DNA of 6,905 nt from NCBI GenBank assembly GCA_903896915.1, contig CAITZN010000388.1:1-6905 (forward strand), written 5' to 3'. Position numbers and translations under genes: made by a program. Below, one piece after another: positions 6,423 through 6,905 of this stretch; the stretch's first letter is position 1, and each line of letters starts with the position of its first letter. Under the pieces are notes generated by a model that saw only the letters and a program-made list of their open reading frames with translations, was not told where the DNA came from and did no database searches. This stretch comes from an uncultured bacterium (lineage in GTDB: Bacteria > Desulfobacterota > Desulfobulbia > Desulfobulbales > Desulfobulbaceae).

Positions 6423-6549
6423 GCATAGCCCCTTTTGCATAAGCCGCACAACGACAAGCCCCTTTAACGATACTGTTTTGTTTAAACAGGAACCCCCTTT
6501 GCCATACGAAAGATCCAACCAACTGATATGGTCACCAAGTAGACATAAT

Positions 6550-6905
6550 ATGCGTTCAAGCCTCAGTAAAAAAATTCTTTTCCCGGCCCTGATGACGATC
6601 GCGATTGGACTCGTGGCAGTATTGGTCGTTTCCTATTTCAGTGCACATTCTGTTGTACATCAGGAACTGACCAGACGGTTGGAGCGGGAAGTGCAGCTCA
6701 CTGCAAAATTAATCGACAGTTGGTTGCAGGCAAGGATGACTGATCTTGTAATCTTGTCGGAGCAGGAAGTTTTCCCGGAAGCCTTGACGGAAAAAAACGG
6801 CAACGGAAAGCAAGCCCGTGAAGAGGCGCAAAATCTCCTGGCCGCATTGCAAAAAGGGTATCCCTTTTACGACAGCATCTTTCTTGCTAATCTTCAGGGT
6901 GAAAT
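6550..6905 (+). CDS. Membrane sensor protein with probable Cache domain, N-terminal part (runs off the right edge)
   Basis: The frame opens at ATG 6550 and is open for 118 codons to the window edge. A short basic n-terminus (Arg2, Lys7, Lys8) is followed by one transmembrane segment at about residues 10-31. Next comes a helical stretch starting near residue 36 and running through REVQLTAKLIDSWLQARMTD (46-65), then KGYPFYDSIFLANLQGE to the edge. The membrane anchor, the long helix and a 'YDSIFLANLQGE'-like strand are typical of the extracytoplasmic dCache ligand-binding domains of chemoreceptors, histidine kinases and diguanylate cyclases. The output domain is outside the window, so the type cannot be decided. 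No strong Shine-Dalgarno precedes the ATG, but starting here preserves the basic residues before the membrane segment. It is transcribed divergently from the korAB operon. Confidence 0.75.
   Translation, partial: MRSSLSKKILFPALMTIAIGLVAVLVVSYFSAHSVVHQELTRRLEREVQLTAKLIDSWLQARMTDLVILSEQEVFPEALTEKNGNGKQAREEAQNLLAALQKGYPFYDSIFLANLQGE

Larger units (their letters stand above)
6140..6549. other. AT-rich divergent intergenic region
   Basis: This 410-base stretch separates the leftward flavoprotein-korAB operon from the rightward sensor gene. It is clearly more AT-rich than the flanking genes and has no convincing gene. It holds two related 13-bp palindromes (6292-6304 and 6410-6422), the palindrome CCCCTAGGGG (6277-6286), a small hairpin GGGC-ATA-GCCC (6421-6431), the palindrome TGTTTAAACA (6479-6488), and three spaced copies of CCCCTTT (6429, 6459, 6494). 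Promoters for both directions must lie here, but I could not find a strong -35/-10 pair for the operon. Confidence 0.6.

Noticed and set aside
6140..6549. Riboswitch or structured leader RNA
   Set aside because: I looked for the conserved cores of common riboswitches, including the cyclic di-GMP type often found before sensor genes in Geobacter relatives, and saw none.

Overview
The window looks like a chromosomal segment from an anaerobic or facultatively anaerobic Gram-negative bacterium, plausibly of the Desulfuromonas/Geobacter/Pelobacter type. This rests on a ferredoxin-linked 2-oxoacid oxidoreductase operon with a GltD-like iron-sulfur flavoprotein, an outer-membrane-type lytic transglycosylase lipoprotein and a transmembrane sensor. 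The taxonomic guess is inference from protein style; no marker gene is present.

Layout. At the left edge (1-139, minus) is the start of a small protein with its own good sigma-70-type promoter and Shine-Dalgarno. Next (227-1432, minus) is an MltB-family lytic murein transglycosylase with a lipoprotein signal. Then comes a tight minus-strand operon, read right to left: a GltD-like FAD/NAD(P) flavoprotein with N- and C-terminal iron-sulfur motifs (6139-4394), korA, a fused gamma-alpha subunit (4397-2541), and korB, the thiamine-diphosphate and 4Fe-4S beta subunit (2544-1492). Both junctions in this operon are 4-base ATGA stop/start overlaps. mltB begins 59 bases beyond korB and may be read through from the operon. 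A 410-base AT-rich intergenic region (6140-6549) separates the operon from a divergent plus-strand gene (6550 to the right edge) that encodes the start of a membrane sensor with a probable extracytoplasmic Cache domain.

How the genes work together. KorA and KorB should form a CoA-dependent 2-oxoacid:ferredoxin oxidoreductase, probably acting on 2-oxoglutarate, with low-potential electrons leaving through the beta-subunit cluster. The co-translated flavoprotein has FAD and NAD(P) folds plus ferredoxin-type clusters and is a natural candidate to pass electrons between KorAB and NAD(P)H. No separate ferredoxin gene is seen in the operon inside this window.

Most of the window is ordinary metabolism. 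The points worth a second look are a perfect 15-bp inverted repeat inside mltB, a pair of nearly identical 13-bp palindromes in the divergent intergenic region, the possible NAD(P)H coupling of KorAB, and the TTG start of the flavoprotein. I found no clear mobile element, CRISPR array, rRNA or tRNA.
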